Positions 34,596-43,034 of a stretch of DNA of 64,000 bases are shown piece after piece. A program made the translations under genes and the position numbers. The stretch lies in NCBI GenBank assembly GCA_036725605.1, contig DAIMDW010000009.1, positions 62,001 through 126,000 on the forward strand, given 5' to 3'. The notes beneath the pieces were generated by a model. The model was not told the origin of the DNA and made no database searches. It saw nothing but the letters and a program-made list of their open reading frames with translations. The DNA is from CALBTQ01 sp036725605 (GTDB taxonomy: Bacteria > Lernaellota > Lernaellaia > Lernaellales > Lernaellaceae). Every line of letters begins with the position of its first letter. The stretch's first letter is position 1.

Positions 34596-36323
34596 ATGGC
34601 GCCGCGCTGGTTGATTTTGTTACTGGCCGTTTCACTCTTGCTTGTCTGCTCGCTGACATCTTGCTCGTGCGGCGACGATGACGACGACGATAACGACAAC
34701 GACGGCGAGGATGACGACGACGACGACGACGATCACGACGACGACATCCTCGACGACGATGACGACGACACCGCGCCCACCGGCCCGCCGCTGTGGGGTC
34801 CGGTGGACATGACCGGCGACGGCGCGCTCGAATATCTTTACCTGGAAACCAACGAGGACGCGGGCGTGACCTACTTCGCCTTCGAAGTGCGCAGCCTCGC
34901 CGACGACACGGTGGTCTGGAGCGACTCCTACAGCGAAGAAAACGCGACGCTGCAGGTCGCCCTCGCCGACTTCGACGCCGACGGCGCCTATGAAATCGCT
35001 ATCGCCTTCAACTTCTTCCCCGGCAAGGACACGCCGTACAAAAGCCGCGCCGAGGTGCTCGACGGCAACGACGGCTTCGCCTCGGCCTTTGCCACCGGCG
35101 AGTTGTCAGGCATGCACCTGACGCTCTACGCCAACCGCGACTGGAACCGCGACGGCGTGCCCGAGCTGTGCCTGCAGGCCGCGCCGATGGCCGGCGGCGA
35201 CGCCTGGCTGCGCTTCTACGACGGTCAAAGCGACTACGCGCTTGCCACGGATATCACCGGCGGCGCCTTCACCGTCACCGGCGTGGTGCGCGACGACCTG
35301 TGGGGCCCGGCCGACATGGACGGCGACGGCGCGGACGATTACCTGTACCTCGACAAGGTGTGGGAAAAAGCCGAGTGGTACTACGACATGCAAGTGCGGC
35401 GCGCCGCCGACCACACGGTGATCAAGCAGGCGCAACTGCCGGTCGGCGACGGCACGATGACCGCCGAAGCGGCCGACCTGGATCTCGACGGCACGACCGA
35501 GTTGATTCTCGCCACCAACTACACGATCGAAGCGCGGGCCAAAGCCGCCTCTTACGAGGGGAAAGTCGAAGTGCTCGACGGCGACGAGGATTTCAACGCG
35601 ACCTTCACCACCGGGCTGATCGACGATTACTGGCTCTACCCGCAGGGAAACTGGGACTACGACCGCGACGGTCTGCCCGAACTGATGGTCCAGGCCGTGC
35701 CGCACCAGGGCCGCGACACGCTGCTGCGTTTCTACGAAGCGTCGTCGGCCTACGAGCTGATCAAGGAAATCGCCGGCCGCAACGCCACGCTGGCGAGCAT
35801 CGAGGTCGACGGCCTGCGCCGGCCGGCCAACGTCAACGACGACGCCAACGCCGAATACGTCCTGGTCGAAAAAGAGTTCGTCGCCGACCAGTGGGTCTAC
35901 ACGATCACCGCCGCGCACGCGAAATACGACGTGGTCGCCTGGGAACAGGCCTACCCCGTCACGACCGGCGGCCTCGTGGTCGCCCTGGCCGATCTTGACG
36001 AAGACGTGATCAGCGAGATCGTCGTGACCGTCTACGACACGGCCGACGGAGGCGGCGCAAGCATCGACGTCTGGGACGGCAACGACGATTTCGCCAACGC
36101 CTTCCACCAGGATTTCGCCGCGGGCTATACGCTGACCACCGCGCTGGATTGGGATTTCGATCGCGACAACCTGCCCGAAATGCGCTTGACCGCCGCGCCG
36201 TTGGCCGCCGTCGACGATTTCGTCCGCTTCTACGAGCCGCTGTCGGCCTACGAAGCGGTGCACCAGTTTTCGGTCGATGCGGGACGTACCGTCGACGTCA
36301 TCGGCGCGAAAAAAGCGTTCTGA
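34596..36323 (+). CDS. Asp-stalk lipoprotein with VCBS/FG-GAP-like repeats (paralogue B)
   Basis: 575 aa with the same plan as the upstream gene: lipoprotein signal (SLLLVCSLTSC), an Asp-rich stalk of about 40 residues, then propeller repeats (VDMTGDGALEYLYLE, DFDADGAYEIAI, DWNRDGVPELCL, DMDGDGADDYLYL, DLDLDGTTELIL, DYDRDGLPELMV, DFDRDNLPEMRL). The motif R-F-Y-D/E recurs at the end of alternate repeats. GC content is high, like the chromosome average, in contrast to paralogue A. Start at 34596 has GGGGGA. An ancient duplication is likely. Confidence 0.85.
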   Translation: MAPRWLILLLAVSLLLVCSLTSCSCGDDDDDDNDNDGEDDDDDDDDHDDDILDDDDDDTAPTGPPLWGPVDMTGDGALEYLYLETNEDAGVTYFAFEVRSLADDTVVWSDSYSEENATLQVALADFDADGAYEIAIAFNFFPGKDTPYKSRAEVLDGNDGFASAFATGELSGMHLTLYANRDWNRDGVPELCLQAAPMAGGDAWLRFYDGQSDYALATDITGGAFTVTGVVRDDLWGPADMDGDGADDYLYLDKVWEKAEWYYDMQVRRAADHTVIKQAQLPVGDGTMTAEAADLDLDGTTELILATNYTIEARAKAASYEGKVEVLDGDEDFNATFTTGLIDDYWLYPQGNWDYDRDGLPELMVQAVPHQGRDTLLRFYEASSAYELIKEIAGRNATLASIEVDGLRRPANVNDDANAEYVLVEKEFVADQWVYTITAAHAKYDVVAWEQAYPVTTGGLVVALADLDEDVISEIVVTVYDTADGGGASIDVWDGNDDFANAFHQDFAAGYTLTTALDWDFDRDNLPEMRLTAAPLAAVDDFVRFYEPLSAYEAVHQFSVDAGRTVDVIGAKKAF

Positions 36324-36482
36324 GTAAGGGCTTTTCTTGCCCGCTCGCGCAAAAATATTGTATTATTTGAAATAATAACTGGACTAGTTGGGCCATCATC
36401 AGAGATGATGGTGAACATGTCGTGCGTCAATCACACATAGCTTACGCCAGGGGCGAAAAATGTGGCGCCCGGAAAGAACCGC

Positions 36483-36828
36483 GCCGGGTGGCACGGTTTT
36501 GCGAACAAATGAAATGAGTGAGCATAACAGTGGACAACAACGCGCATGGGGGCTTTTCTGTGTGCCACATTTTTGGCGAAGCCAAAGGTGTGCCGGTTCA
36601 ACAATGGGAGCCACGCCGGGTGGCTCTGTTTTGCGAACAAATGAAATGAGTGAGCATAACAGTGGACAACAACGCGCATGGGNNNNNNNNNNNNNNNNNN
36701 NNNNNNNNNNNNNNNNNNNNNNNNNNNNNNNNNNNNNNNNNNNNNNNNNNNNNNNNNNNNNNNNNNNNNNNNNNNNNNNNNNGGCTTTTCTGTGTGCCAC
36801 ATTTTTGGCGAAGCCAAAGGTGTGCCGG
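36483..36828 (+). repeat. 132-bp tandem repeat interrupted by an assembly gap
   Basis: The unit begins GCCGGGTGGC (36483 and 36615, a period of 132 bp). Its first half ends GCGCATGGG at 36550 and 36682. The second half (GGCTTTTCTG to GTGTGCCGG) is seen at 36551-36596 and resumes after the N run at 36783-36828. The unit contains a hairpin TTTGGC-GAA-GCCAAA. The gap falls exactly on the half-unit boundary, so the copy number is undetermined. Confidence 0.88.
36683..36782. other. Assembly gap (100 N)
   Basis: Exactly 100 unknown bases, the usual placeholder for a scaffold gap of unknown size. Confidence 0.98.
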
Positions 36829-36844
36829 CCGCAACCGGATCCCC

Positions 36845-36882
36845 ATAAAAAACAAACGCCGACTCGCCTAAACGAATCGGCG
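36845..36882 (-). terminator. Terminator of the rpmH-khpB operon
   Basis: Stem CGCCGATTCG/CGAGTCGGCG (one mismatch) on the minus strand, followed by a T-rich run (GTTTGTTTTTTAT). It lies 22 bp past the khpB stop. Confidence 0.75.
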
Positions 36883-36904
36883 CCGTTCAGCAAATTATCC
36901 TCGC

Positions 36905-37678
36905 TCAATCCTCGAAGCGCGGAGCGCGCGACGGCTGGTCGCGACGCGGACCACGATTGCCGCCGCGACCGCGATTGCCGCCCCGGCCGCGATTGCCGCC
37001 ACCGTCGCGCGGCGGGCGCCGCTGTTCGGCCCCTTCGGGAATGATCTGCACGCGTTTGAGTTCGCCGTTGCCCAGGCTGCGGCTGGTCAGCCCCTGGTGG
37101 TCGCGCAGCGTGCTGTGGATGATGCGCCGTTCGCCGGCGCTGAGCATCTCGGTGGTTTGAATGCGGCGCTCGGCCAGCGCCTTGTCGGCCAGGCTCAACG
37201 CCCGTTCGCGCAAGCGCGTCTGCCGCCGTTCGCGGTACTGTTCGGATTCGACGATCAGCCGTTTGCCCTGCCAGCCCTGCTTTTGCGCGATGCGCAGCAG
37301 GAGAAACTGGATCGCTTCGAGGGTCTTGCCTTTACGACCGATGAACACGCCGCTGCCGTCGCCGACGATCTCGAGGATCAGCTCGTCCTCGTTTTCCTGC
37401 GTTTTGATTTCCACCTCGGGCATGATCGCCCGGGCGATGTCGCCCAGCGTCGCCGCCGGATCGAAGCCGTTGTCGTCGGCCTGGAAAACCAGCGGGGCCG
37501 CTTCGTCGGTGCTGACCACGATGCGCGCCCGCTTGCCCAGCAGCGAAGCGAAGGCGCCCGGCTGTTCGAGCACTTCGTAGCGCAGTTCTTCCGGGGCGAG
37601 ATTCAATTTGGCGGCCGCTTCGGCCACCGCTTCTTCCACAGTTTTGCCGATGAATTCGTTTTGCTGACTATCGCTCAT
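36905..37678 (-). CDS. khpB: RNA-binding protein KhpB (Jag/EloR)
   Basis: 257 aa. The N-terminal Jag_N domain (EFIGKTVEEAVAEAAAKLN, then LLGKRARI) is followed by a KH domain with the GxxG loop FIGRKGKT and an R3H domain (GERRIIHSTLRDH, then S-R-S-L-G). It binds RNA and, in firmicutes, links to cell-elongation control. The last 40 residues are an Arg/Gly-rich tail with NRGRGG repeated, not found in the usual family. It sits 4 bp after yidC in the conserved rpmH-rnpA-yidD-yidC-khpB order. Confidence 0.93.
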   Translation of the reverse strand: MSDSQQNEFIGKTVEEAVAEAAAKLNLAPEELRYEVLEQPGAFASLLGKRARIVVSTDEAAPLVFQADDNGFDPAATLGDIARAIMPEVEIKTQENEDELILEIVGDGSGVFIGRKGKTLEAIQFLLLRIAQKQGWQGKRLIVESEQYRERRQTRLRERALSLADKALAERRIQTTEMLSAGERRIIHSTLRDHQGLTSRSLGNGELKRVQIIPEGAEQRRPPRDGGGNRGRGGNRGRGGNRGPRRDQPSRAPRFED

Positions 37679-37682
37679 CGAA

Positions 37683-39473
37683 TTACTTTCCTTCGGCCGC
37701 CGCGGCCTTCGCCGCCTCCTGGCCGCTTAGATAACGGTTGGTGATCACCTGTTGGACGATCGAGAGAATGTTGTTGGTCAACCAGTACAGCACCAGGCCC
37801 GCCGGGAAGCTCAGGAACAGGAAGGTGAAGATGATCGGCATCATGCCCATGATCTTCGCCTGCGTCGGATCGCCTGTGGTCGGCGTCATTTTCTGCGACA
37901 ACCACATCGACGCGCCCATGAGAATCGGCGTGATGTAATACGGGTCCTGCGCCGACAGATCCTGCAGCCACCAGACGAAGGGCGTCTGCCGCAGCTCGAT
38001 GGCGTAACCGAGTGCGCGGTAGAACGCGATGAAGATCGGCAACTGGATCAGCATCGGCAGGCAGCCGCCGGCCGGGTTGACGTTGAACCGGCGGTACAGG
38101 GCCATCATCTCCTGGTTCATCTTTTCTTTGTTGTCTTTGTACAACTCGCGCAGCTTGGCGATTTCCGGCTGCAGCGCCTGCATCTGGCGCATCGACTTGA
38201 AGCTCTTGTGCTGCAACGGGAACATCAGAACCTTGATGAACACAGTCAGAATCAGAATCGCCACGCCGTAATTGCCGGTCAGCCTGGCCAGCCAGATCAG
38301 CGCGACCATCAGCCAGCGGGCGATGACGTCGAACCAGCCGAAGTCGATCGCGCGATCGAAGTGGTACTTCGGGCCGTTGTCGCCGGCCTGGATGTAATCG
38401 CGCTGCTTCGGGCCGATGTACGCCTTGAAGATCACTTCCTTGGTCTGGCCCGGCCCCAGGTCGACCTGCTCGGCCAGCAACCGCGCTTCCATGATGTTCT
38501 CGCCGATCTTGCGCAGCTTCACCCGCGCCTGCGCGACGCCGAGGCTGTCCTGATCGGGACCGACCAGCGTGGCGAAGTAGTTGTCGGCGAAGCCGGTCCA
38601 GTAGGTCGGACCGTCGGGCACGTCGTCGAGCTTGACCTTGGAGATGTGATTCATCTCCAGATCGTTGTCGATGTAGTTGAGTTGCATCATCTGGTTGTAG
38701 TCGCGGTAGAAGAACGATGAGGTGTCCGCGACCACCTGCTCGTACACGGCGCAGAACGGCTTGATCGACGCCGGCTGCGCGCCCTGGTTGGTGATGCGCA
38801 TCACCACGTCGATGTTGTAAGGCTGATCGGCCGGGGCGGCGCCGCCGTTGTGCAGACGCAACGTCTTGTTCACTTCGATGCCGCCGGCGCTACGCTCGAC
38901 GACCAATTCGGTCGAGCTTTGCGTCACCGGCGACCAGGCGCGGCTGCCGTCCAGCTCGGCCAGACCGTCCAGCGCGCACACGAGCTGCGGCTGATCGGCA
39001 AACGTTTGCGGGATTTCCTTCTTCTTTTTCGGCCGCGCGCGCTTGATCAAGGCCATGTTGACCTTCTCGCGCTGCGCCTCGGGCTGATCCTTGTCGGCGG
39101 TGGACAGATCGTAGTTGACCAGCTTCCACAGGCTGACGCTGCCGCCGGCCTGATTGCTCAGCGCACCGTCGACCTGATCGTTTTTCACCGGCCATTCGCC
39201 GGACTCGACGACCACCGGGGCGGGCGGCGCTTCCGCAACGATTTCCGCGCCGGTTTCCGCGACGGGCGGCGGCGTTTGTAAGGACGGCGTCGGCGTGGCC
39301 GGCGTGGCCGCCGGGGTCGGGGCGGGAGTGGGCGTGACGGTGGCTTGCGCGGCCGGTCCGCCGGGGGTCGTCGCCGCCTCGTCGGGCAGCGGCGGCTTGG
39401 GCGCGAACAGGGCCTGCCAGGCGAACAGGACCAGCACCATCAGCACCATCGCAATGATAAAGTTGCGATCCAT
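37683..39473 (-). CDS. yidC: Membrane protein insertase YidC
   Basis: 596 aa, Gram-negative type. An N-terminal membrane helix (IIAMVLMVLVLFAWQ) is followed by a Pro/Thr-rich linker (residues 35-75), a large periplasmic beta domain (to about 370), and the conserved core of five helices with GNYGVAILILTVFIKVLMFPL, PAGGCLPMLIQLPIFIAFYRAL and the final helix. It inserts membrane proteins with or without SecYEG. The C-terminus is short and ends in EAAKAAAAEGK. It follows yidD by 1 bp. Confidence 0.97.
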   Translation of the reverse strand: MDRNFIIAMVLMVLVLFAWQALFAPKPPLPDEAATTPGGPAAQATVTPTPAPTPAATPATPTPSLQTPPPVAETGAEIVAEAPPAPVVVESGEWPVKNDQVDGALSNQAGGSVSLWKLVNYDLSTADKDQPEAQREKVNMALIKRARPKKKKEIPQTFADQPQLVCALDGLAELDGSRAWSPVTQSSTELVVERSAGGIEVNKTLRLHNGGAAPADQPYNIDVVMRITNQGAQPASIKPFCAVYEQVVADTSSFFYRDYNQMMQLNYIDNDLEMNHISKVKLDDVPDGPTYWTGFADNYFATLVGPDQDSLGVAQARVKLRKIGENIMEARLLAEQVDLGPGQTKEVIFKAYIGPKQRDYIQAGDNGPKYHFDRAIDFGWFDVIARWLMVALIWLARLTGNYGVAILILTVFIKVLMFPLQHKSFKSMRQMQALQPEIAKLRELYKDNKEKMNQEMMALYRRFNVNPAGGCLPMLIQLPIFIAFYRALGYAIELRQTPFVWWLQDLSAQDPYYITPILMGASMWLSQKMTPTTGDPTQAKIMGMMPIIFTFLFLSFPAGLVLYWLTNNILSIVQQVITNRYLSGQEAAKAAAAEGK

Positions 39474-39474
39474 G

Positions 39475-39735
39475 TTAACGTCCCTTCTGTTTCGGCGGCG
39501 GCACGGGATCGTATCCGCCGGGAACGAACGGGTTGCAGCGCAGGATCCGCCAGACGGTCAAAACCAACGCGCGCGGCAGACTGTGCAGGCGCAACGCGTC
39601 GAGCGCATAGTTGGAACAGGTGGGAGTGAATCGGCAGTTGCGGCCCAAATACGGGCTGAGGGCAAGTTGATATCCGCGCACCAGTTTCATCAGCAAACGC
39701 GCGGGCCAACCGGGTTTTCGTTCATCAAGGCCCAT
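39475..39735 (-). CDS. yidD: Membrane protein insertion efficiency factor YidD
   Basis: 86 aa, usual length. Family signature: YQLALSPYLGRNCRFTPTCSNYA, then the C-terminal R-C-N-P-F-x-P-G-G-Y-D-P-V-P. It is a small peripheral inner-membrane protein that assists YidC insertion. It lies between rnpA and yidC, as in most bacteria. Confidence 0.97.
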   Translation of the reverse strand: MGLDERKPGWPARLLMKLVRGYQLALSPYLGRNCRFTPTCSNYALDALRLHSLPRALVLTVWRILRCNPFVPGGYDPVPPPKQKGR

Positions 39736-39746
39736 GGAACCGCCGC

Positions 39747-40049
39747 CTAACGCGGGCGGGAATTCGGGAATTGTTCGCGCGCGGCGAAATAAGCGGTCAT
39801 GTCCGCTTCGATGTCGGCCAGGTCACGAATCCGTTGTTCCTGCCGAACGATGACCACCAGATCCCGATACGGGGCGAATCGCTCACGATGGAGCCGAAAA
39901 TACTCGCGCAACAGCCGCTTGATGCGGTTGCGGAGATTGGCTTTGCCGACGGTGCGCTTGACGGTGATCCCCAGGCGCGGTCGTTCCCCCATCGACTTGG
40001 CCTCGACGAACACGAAATTCGGCGTCTTGAACCGGCGGCCGGTGCGCAT
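39747..40049 (-). CDS. rnpA: Ribonuclease P protein component (start uncertain)
   Basis: 100 aa from the first in-frame ATG at 40049. Family residues are visible: RPRLGITVKRTVGKANLRNRIKR, then L-L-R-E-Y-F-R and the strand DLVVIVR. It binds the RNase P RNA for tRNA 5' processing. Upstream of the ATG the same frame continues to encode DRIRRRGEY, which is the conserved RnpA N-terminus, back to about 40100. That frame has no ATG, GTG or TTG before a stop inside rpmH. So the real start is either non-standard, reached by a shift from rpmH, or hidden by a sequence error. The gene lies 74 bp from rpmH if the ATG is used. Confidence 0.9.
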   Translation of the reverse strand: MRTGRRFKTPNFVFVEAKSMGERPRLGITVKRTVGKANLRNRIKRLLREYFRLHRERFAPYRDLVVIVRQEQRIRDLADIEADMTAYFAAREQFPNSRPR

Positions 40050-40123
40050 CGCGCGCGCGTATTCTCCCCGGCGGCGGATTCGATCATCCTTCGTAAACGT
40101 TCGCCGCGTCGCCCGCTTCCCCC

Positions 40124-40273
40124 TTACTTGCTCGGGATCGTCGCCGCCAACCGTTTACGGCCTTTGGCCCGCCGACGCTTGATCACTTCACGACCGGCTT
40201 TGGTCGCCATCCGGCGCCGGAAGCCGTGTTTCCGCAGCCTTTTGAGGTTGCTCGGTTGAAAAGTCCGCTTCAT
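40124..40273 (-). CDS. rpmH: Large ribosomal subunit protein bL34
   Basis: 49 aa: MKRTFQPSNLKRLRKHGF, then RRRMATKAGREVIKRRRAKGR, the full bL34 signature. The family is usually 44-46 aa; here the C-terminus ends AATIPSK. It is the first gene of the rnpA-yidD-yidC-khpB operon and has a near-consensus promoter upstream. Confidence 0.97.
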   Translation of the reverse strand: MKRTFQPSNLKRLRKHGFRRRMATKAGREVIKRRRAKGRKRLAATIPSK

Positions 40274-40360
40274 GAGTCGAAGTCTCCTTACTCGCTATAG
40301 ACACATCTATCGTCTAGCTCGGGACATAGGAGCCAGATAGTTCTCTCACACAAGGGGGCG

Positions 40361-40389
40361 AACATAGATAAAACCGCGTGACCTGTCAA
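40361..40389 (-). promoter_or_regulatory. Sigma-70 promoter of rpmH operon
   Basis: On the minus strand: TTGACA (40389-40384), 17-base spacer, TATGTT (40366-40361), about 88 bases before the rpmH ATG. A perfect -35 box with optimal spacing. Confidence 0.8.
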
Positions 40390-40469
40390 GCGATTTTCTT
40401 AGAAAATTGCATACCTGCGCCCACCCCCATATATGGGCCCGGATAGCACAATAACCCGCAAATCCTGGT

Positions 40470-40503
40470 TTTAAACAAAACGGGCGGAATCGCTCCCGCC
40501 CGT
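40470..40503 (-). terminator. Terminator of the lipoprotein gene 40525-41256
   Basis: 8-bp stem ACGGGCGG/CCGCCCGT with an 8-base loop; on the minus strand it is followed by TTTGTTT. Confidence 0.85.
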
Positions 40504-40524
40504 TCATTCGTTACCTTTCGCGGT

Positions 40525-41256
40525 TTACTGCGCGATGATCGTACCCGAAACGGTCCAACTGCCCATGAAGCCCACCGGGCCGGTCCAGTCGAACTCGCCG
40601 GTCAATTCGTTGGTCACCTTGCGGAAAATGACGTTTTCCAGCGTGCCGGAGAAGGTATCGCCGACCCAGCCGATCTCGTCGATCTGCACGCAGCCGGAGA
40701 CGCTGACCCACATTTCATCGTAAGCGCCGGTCAACGCGTTGGCGCCGTAGATCATGCCCACGTAGGTGTTCGGATCGCCGTCTTCGATCGTGCCGCCTTC
40801 GGCAATCTTCAGGTCGTGCGCGCCCAAGAGCGTATCGTCCGGATCCATCACCGTCCACTGCAACTGGTCGACCTTCAGGCCGCTCATGCCGATCAGGCCG
40901 GCCGCGCCCAGAATCTGGTGACCCATGTACTCGATGCCCGCGACGATCGTCTGGCCGCCCATGATCGGGGGCTCGCCGACCCAGAAGAATTTCTCCGCCT
41001 CGCCCTCGGTCAACGGCGGGCAGTTGATATCATCATCGTCGTCATCGTCGATCGTATCGTCGTCGTCATCGTCATCATCGTCGTCGTCATCGTCGTCGCC
41101 GGTATCGTCGTCGGCCGTGTCGTCGTCATCATCGTCATCGTCGTCGGCTTCGTCGTCGTTGTCGTCGTCGTCATCGTCATCGTCGCACGCCAGCAACGCC
41201 ACACCCATGGTCATGGTCAGCGCCAACATCAGCGCCAACAACAGTCTGAATTTCAT
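40525..41256 (-). CDS. Asp-stalk lipoprotein of unknown function
   Basis: 243 aa from the ATG at 41256, with GGAGG five bases upstream. Lipoprotein signal (MGVALLAC) with Asp directly after the Cys, then about 55 residues almost wholly Asp with TADDDTG interruptions. The remaining 165 residues form a soluble domain rich in Gly and beta-strand patterns (GEPPIMGGQTIVAG, DQLQWTVMDPDDTLLGAHDL, then WVGDTFSGTLENVIFRKV, ending TVSGTIIAQ). Two Cys remain (NCPPL and SGC). I do not recognise the domain. Own terminator, apparently monocistronic. Confidence 0.8.
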   Translation of the reverse strand: MKFRLLLALMLALTMTMGVALLACDDDDDDDDNDDEADDDDDDDDDTADDDTGDDDDDDDDDDDDDDTIDDDDDDDINCPPLTEGEAEKFFWVGEPPIMGGQTIVAGIEYMGHQILGAAGLIGMSGLKVDQLQWTVMDPDDTLLGAHDLKIAEGGTIEDGDPNTYVGMIYGANALTGAYDEMWVSVSGCVQIDEIGWVGDTFSGTLENVIFRKVTNELTGEFDWTGPVGFMGSWTVSGTIIAQ

Positions 41257-41366
41257 CTTGTCCTCCACAAATCGGAATATTCTCCCCGTTTATAGCCCGC
41301 GCATCACAAAATACTTTGCATTTCTAACAGAAGCGTTCAGGCCGGTCAAGATTCCGTCCGCGCGGC

Positions 41367-43025
41367 CTAGCGCGCTTCGGCGAAGGAAAGCGGCGCGGTC
41401 AGGTCGGCCACGCACGCGCGATCGACCGGATTGAACGGGGCGAGCAGCCAGTCGACGGCCAATTGCCGCAAGCACTGCTGATCCTCGGTGGTCAAACCCA
41501 GTTGCGTCGAGCCCAGGTCGATCAGAATCGAATGGTCGCTGTTGACCGTCACGTAATACGCGCCGCACAGCCCGTCGGCGACCGCCGCGAGCACGTCGAC
41601 GAACGGCGTGTCCTCGTCCAGCCGCGGCGCAATGACCAGTCCCGGCAGATCGCTTTGCACCGCCGTACGATCCGCCTGGGGCGGCTCGGCCACGCGCAAG
41701 GCCAGCTCCTCGCAGGATACCGCGGCCATCCAGGTGATCTGATTGAAGGGCACGTAAGGCGGGCTGAGCCGGTCGAGCACGTAATCGTCGGCGAACTCGT
41801 TCCAGCCCGGGAACTCGTGGCACATGACGTTGTCGCTGTACGGATTGTACTGGAACGTGTCGCCGTCGTAGGGCAGATCCACCCGCGAGGGCAGCGTCAG
41901 CCACGACTCGGCGTACCAGCTCACCAGCGTATCGGTGTTGCCCTCGCGCCAGTCGGCCAACACGCGCGGCCAACGGGCGAGCAATTGCGGCTGGTCGCCC
42001 AGGTGAAAGAGCACGTCGGTGATTTTGTATCCGTCGATGTTGAGCAGCAGCGGCAGCAGCGGTTCTTCGTCCAGCGCCGTGAGCACCTGCTCGGTCAGCG
42101 TCCAGATGTCGATCGCCGCCACCGGGCACAACGGATCGGTTTCGCAATCCTCGGCCAGCGTCTTGAGCACGCGGTCGATGTCGTGCTTGCCGCTCATCTG
42201 CGGCGCGAGCATCGAATCGAACAGGTAGGCTTGGACGTTATCGCCGTGGCGGCGGACGTATTCGAGCATCAGCCGCGTGCCGTAGCTGTTGCCGAACAGG
42301 TAGAGCTTCTCGATGTTCAGCGCGCGCCGCACGTCGTCCAGGTCGTCGGCGCTGTCGATGGTGGTCATATAGGCCGGGTTGTATTCCACGGGCAGCGCAT
42401 CCAGGCACTGGCGCACCAGCCGCCGGAACTGCACCTGGTTGCGGTACGGCTCGCCGATCATCTCCGCCGGGCAGGACAGCGGCGTCGAGGAATAGGACGA
42501 CCCGCGCCCCTCGACGAACAACATGTGAAACGCGCCGCGCAACTCGTTGGCCAGAATGCTGCGCGGGGCCAGTCGGAACAGCGTCAGGTTGCGCAAATTC
42601 GGATCGGGACCGCCCAGGTGCACCGCCAGCACGCCGGCGGGACTCTTGGCGATCGAGGGCACCACGGCGAAGCGGATGGGGATCGTTTTTTCGCTTTCCA
42701 GATCGTTGCGGTTCCAGGTCGATTGAATCTGGCCGCACCGCGTGTCCCAGGGGATGAAGGCCTGGAGGTTCGGCTCGAAAAATTCCGCGCAATCGACCCA
42801 CTCGATGTCCGAGGGCGGCGGTTCGGGCGTATCGTCGTCGGTGGGCGTCGTATCGTCGTCGTCGCCGTCGGGGCCGGGGCCGAGCGAACCGCCGTCGTCG
42901 ACGATATCGTCGTCATCGGCCAACGGCGGACGATCGACCTCGTCGTCGGACCCCTGGCAGGCCGCCGCGAGCAACACGAGCGGCAGCAGCCAGAGCCACC
43001 AGCGGATACGTTTGCGGTTCATCAT
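41367..43025 (-). CDS. Lipoprotein alpha/beta hydrolase, TAP-like peptidase
   Basis: 552 aa. Lipoprotein signal (LLPLVLLAAAC), then a short acidic Asp/Pro/Gly linker to residue 75. The alpha/beta hydrolase domain has V-H-L-G-G-P-D-P-N as the oxyanion segment, the nucleophile in LFGNSYGTRLM, an acid in a late loop and the His in TVNSDHSILIDLGS, near the C-terminal TAP-like region. Streptomyces tripeptidyl aminopeptidases of this family cleave N-terminal tripeptides. In this protein eight or so Cys suggest disulfides outside the cytoplasm. It is 9 bp downstream of the M18 aminopeptidase gene. Confidence 0.85.
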   Translation of the reverse strand: MMNRKRIRWWLWLLPLVLLAAACQGSDDEVDRPPLADDDDIVDDGGSLGPGPDGDDDDTTPTDDDTPEPPPSDIEWVDCAEFFEPNLQAFIPWDTRCGQIQSTWNRNDLESEKTIPIRFAVVPSIAKSPAGVLAVHLGGPDPNLRNLTLFRLAPRSILANELRGAFHMLFVEGRGSSYSSTPLSCPAEMIGEPYRNQVQFRRLVRQCLDALPVEYNPAYMTTIDSADDLDDVRRALNIEKLYLFGNSYGTRLMLEYVRRHGDNVQAYLFDSMLAPQMSGKHDIDRVLKTLAEDCETDPLCPVAAIDIWTLTEQVLTALDEEPLLPLLLNIDGYKITDVLFHLGDQPQLLARWPRVLADWREGNTDTLVSWYAESWLTLPSRVDLPYDGDTFQYNPYSDNVMCHEFPGWNEFADDYVLDRLSPPYVPFNQITWMAAVSCEELALRVAEPPQADRTAVQSDLPGLVIAPRLDEDTPFVDVLAAVADGLCGAYYVTVNSDHSILIDLGSTQLGLTTEDQQCLRQLAVDWLLAPFNPVDRACVADLTAPLSFAEAR

Positions 43026-43034
43026 CCCCCGCCG

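Larger units (their letters stand above)
36324..36904. other. Repeat-rich intergenic region containing the assembly gap
   Basis: 581 bp between paralogue B and khpB. It holds a tandem repeat (36483-36828), an inverted copy of its core GCCACATTTTT at 36453-36465, 100 N at 36683-36782, and the khpB terminator. Open frames here are caused by the repeats and by the N run. I see no gene. Confidence 0.8.

Noticed and set aside
36400..36910. Small protein-coding frames around the N run
   Set aside because: They arise from the tandem repeat and translate through the Ns as unknown residues.
40274..40524. Replication origin next to rpmH
   Set aside because: The rpmH-rnpA-yidD-yidC-khpB cluster is often near dnaA, but no dnaA gene and no DnaA-box cluster (TTATCCACA) is visible here.
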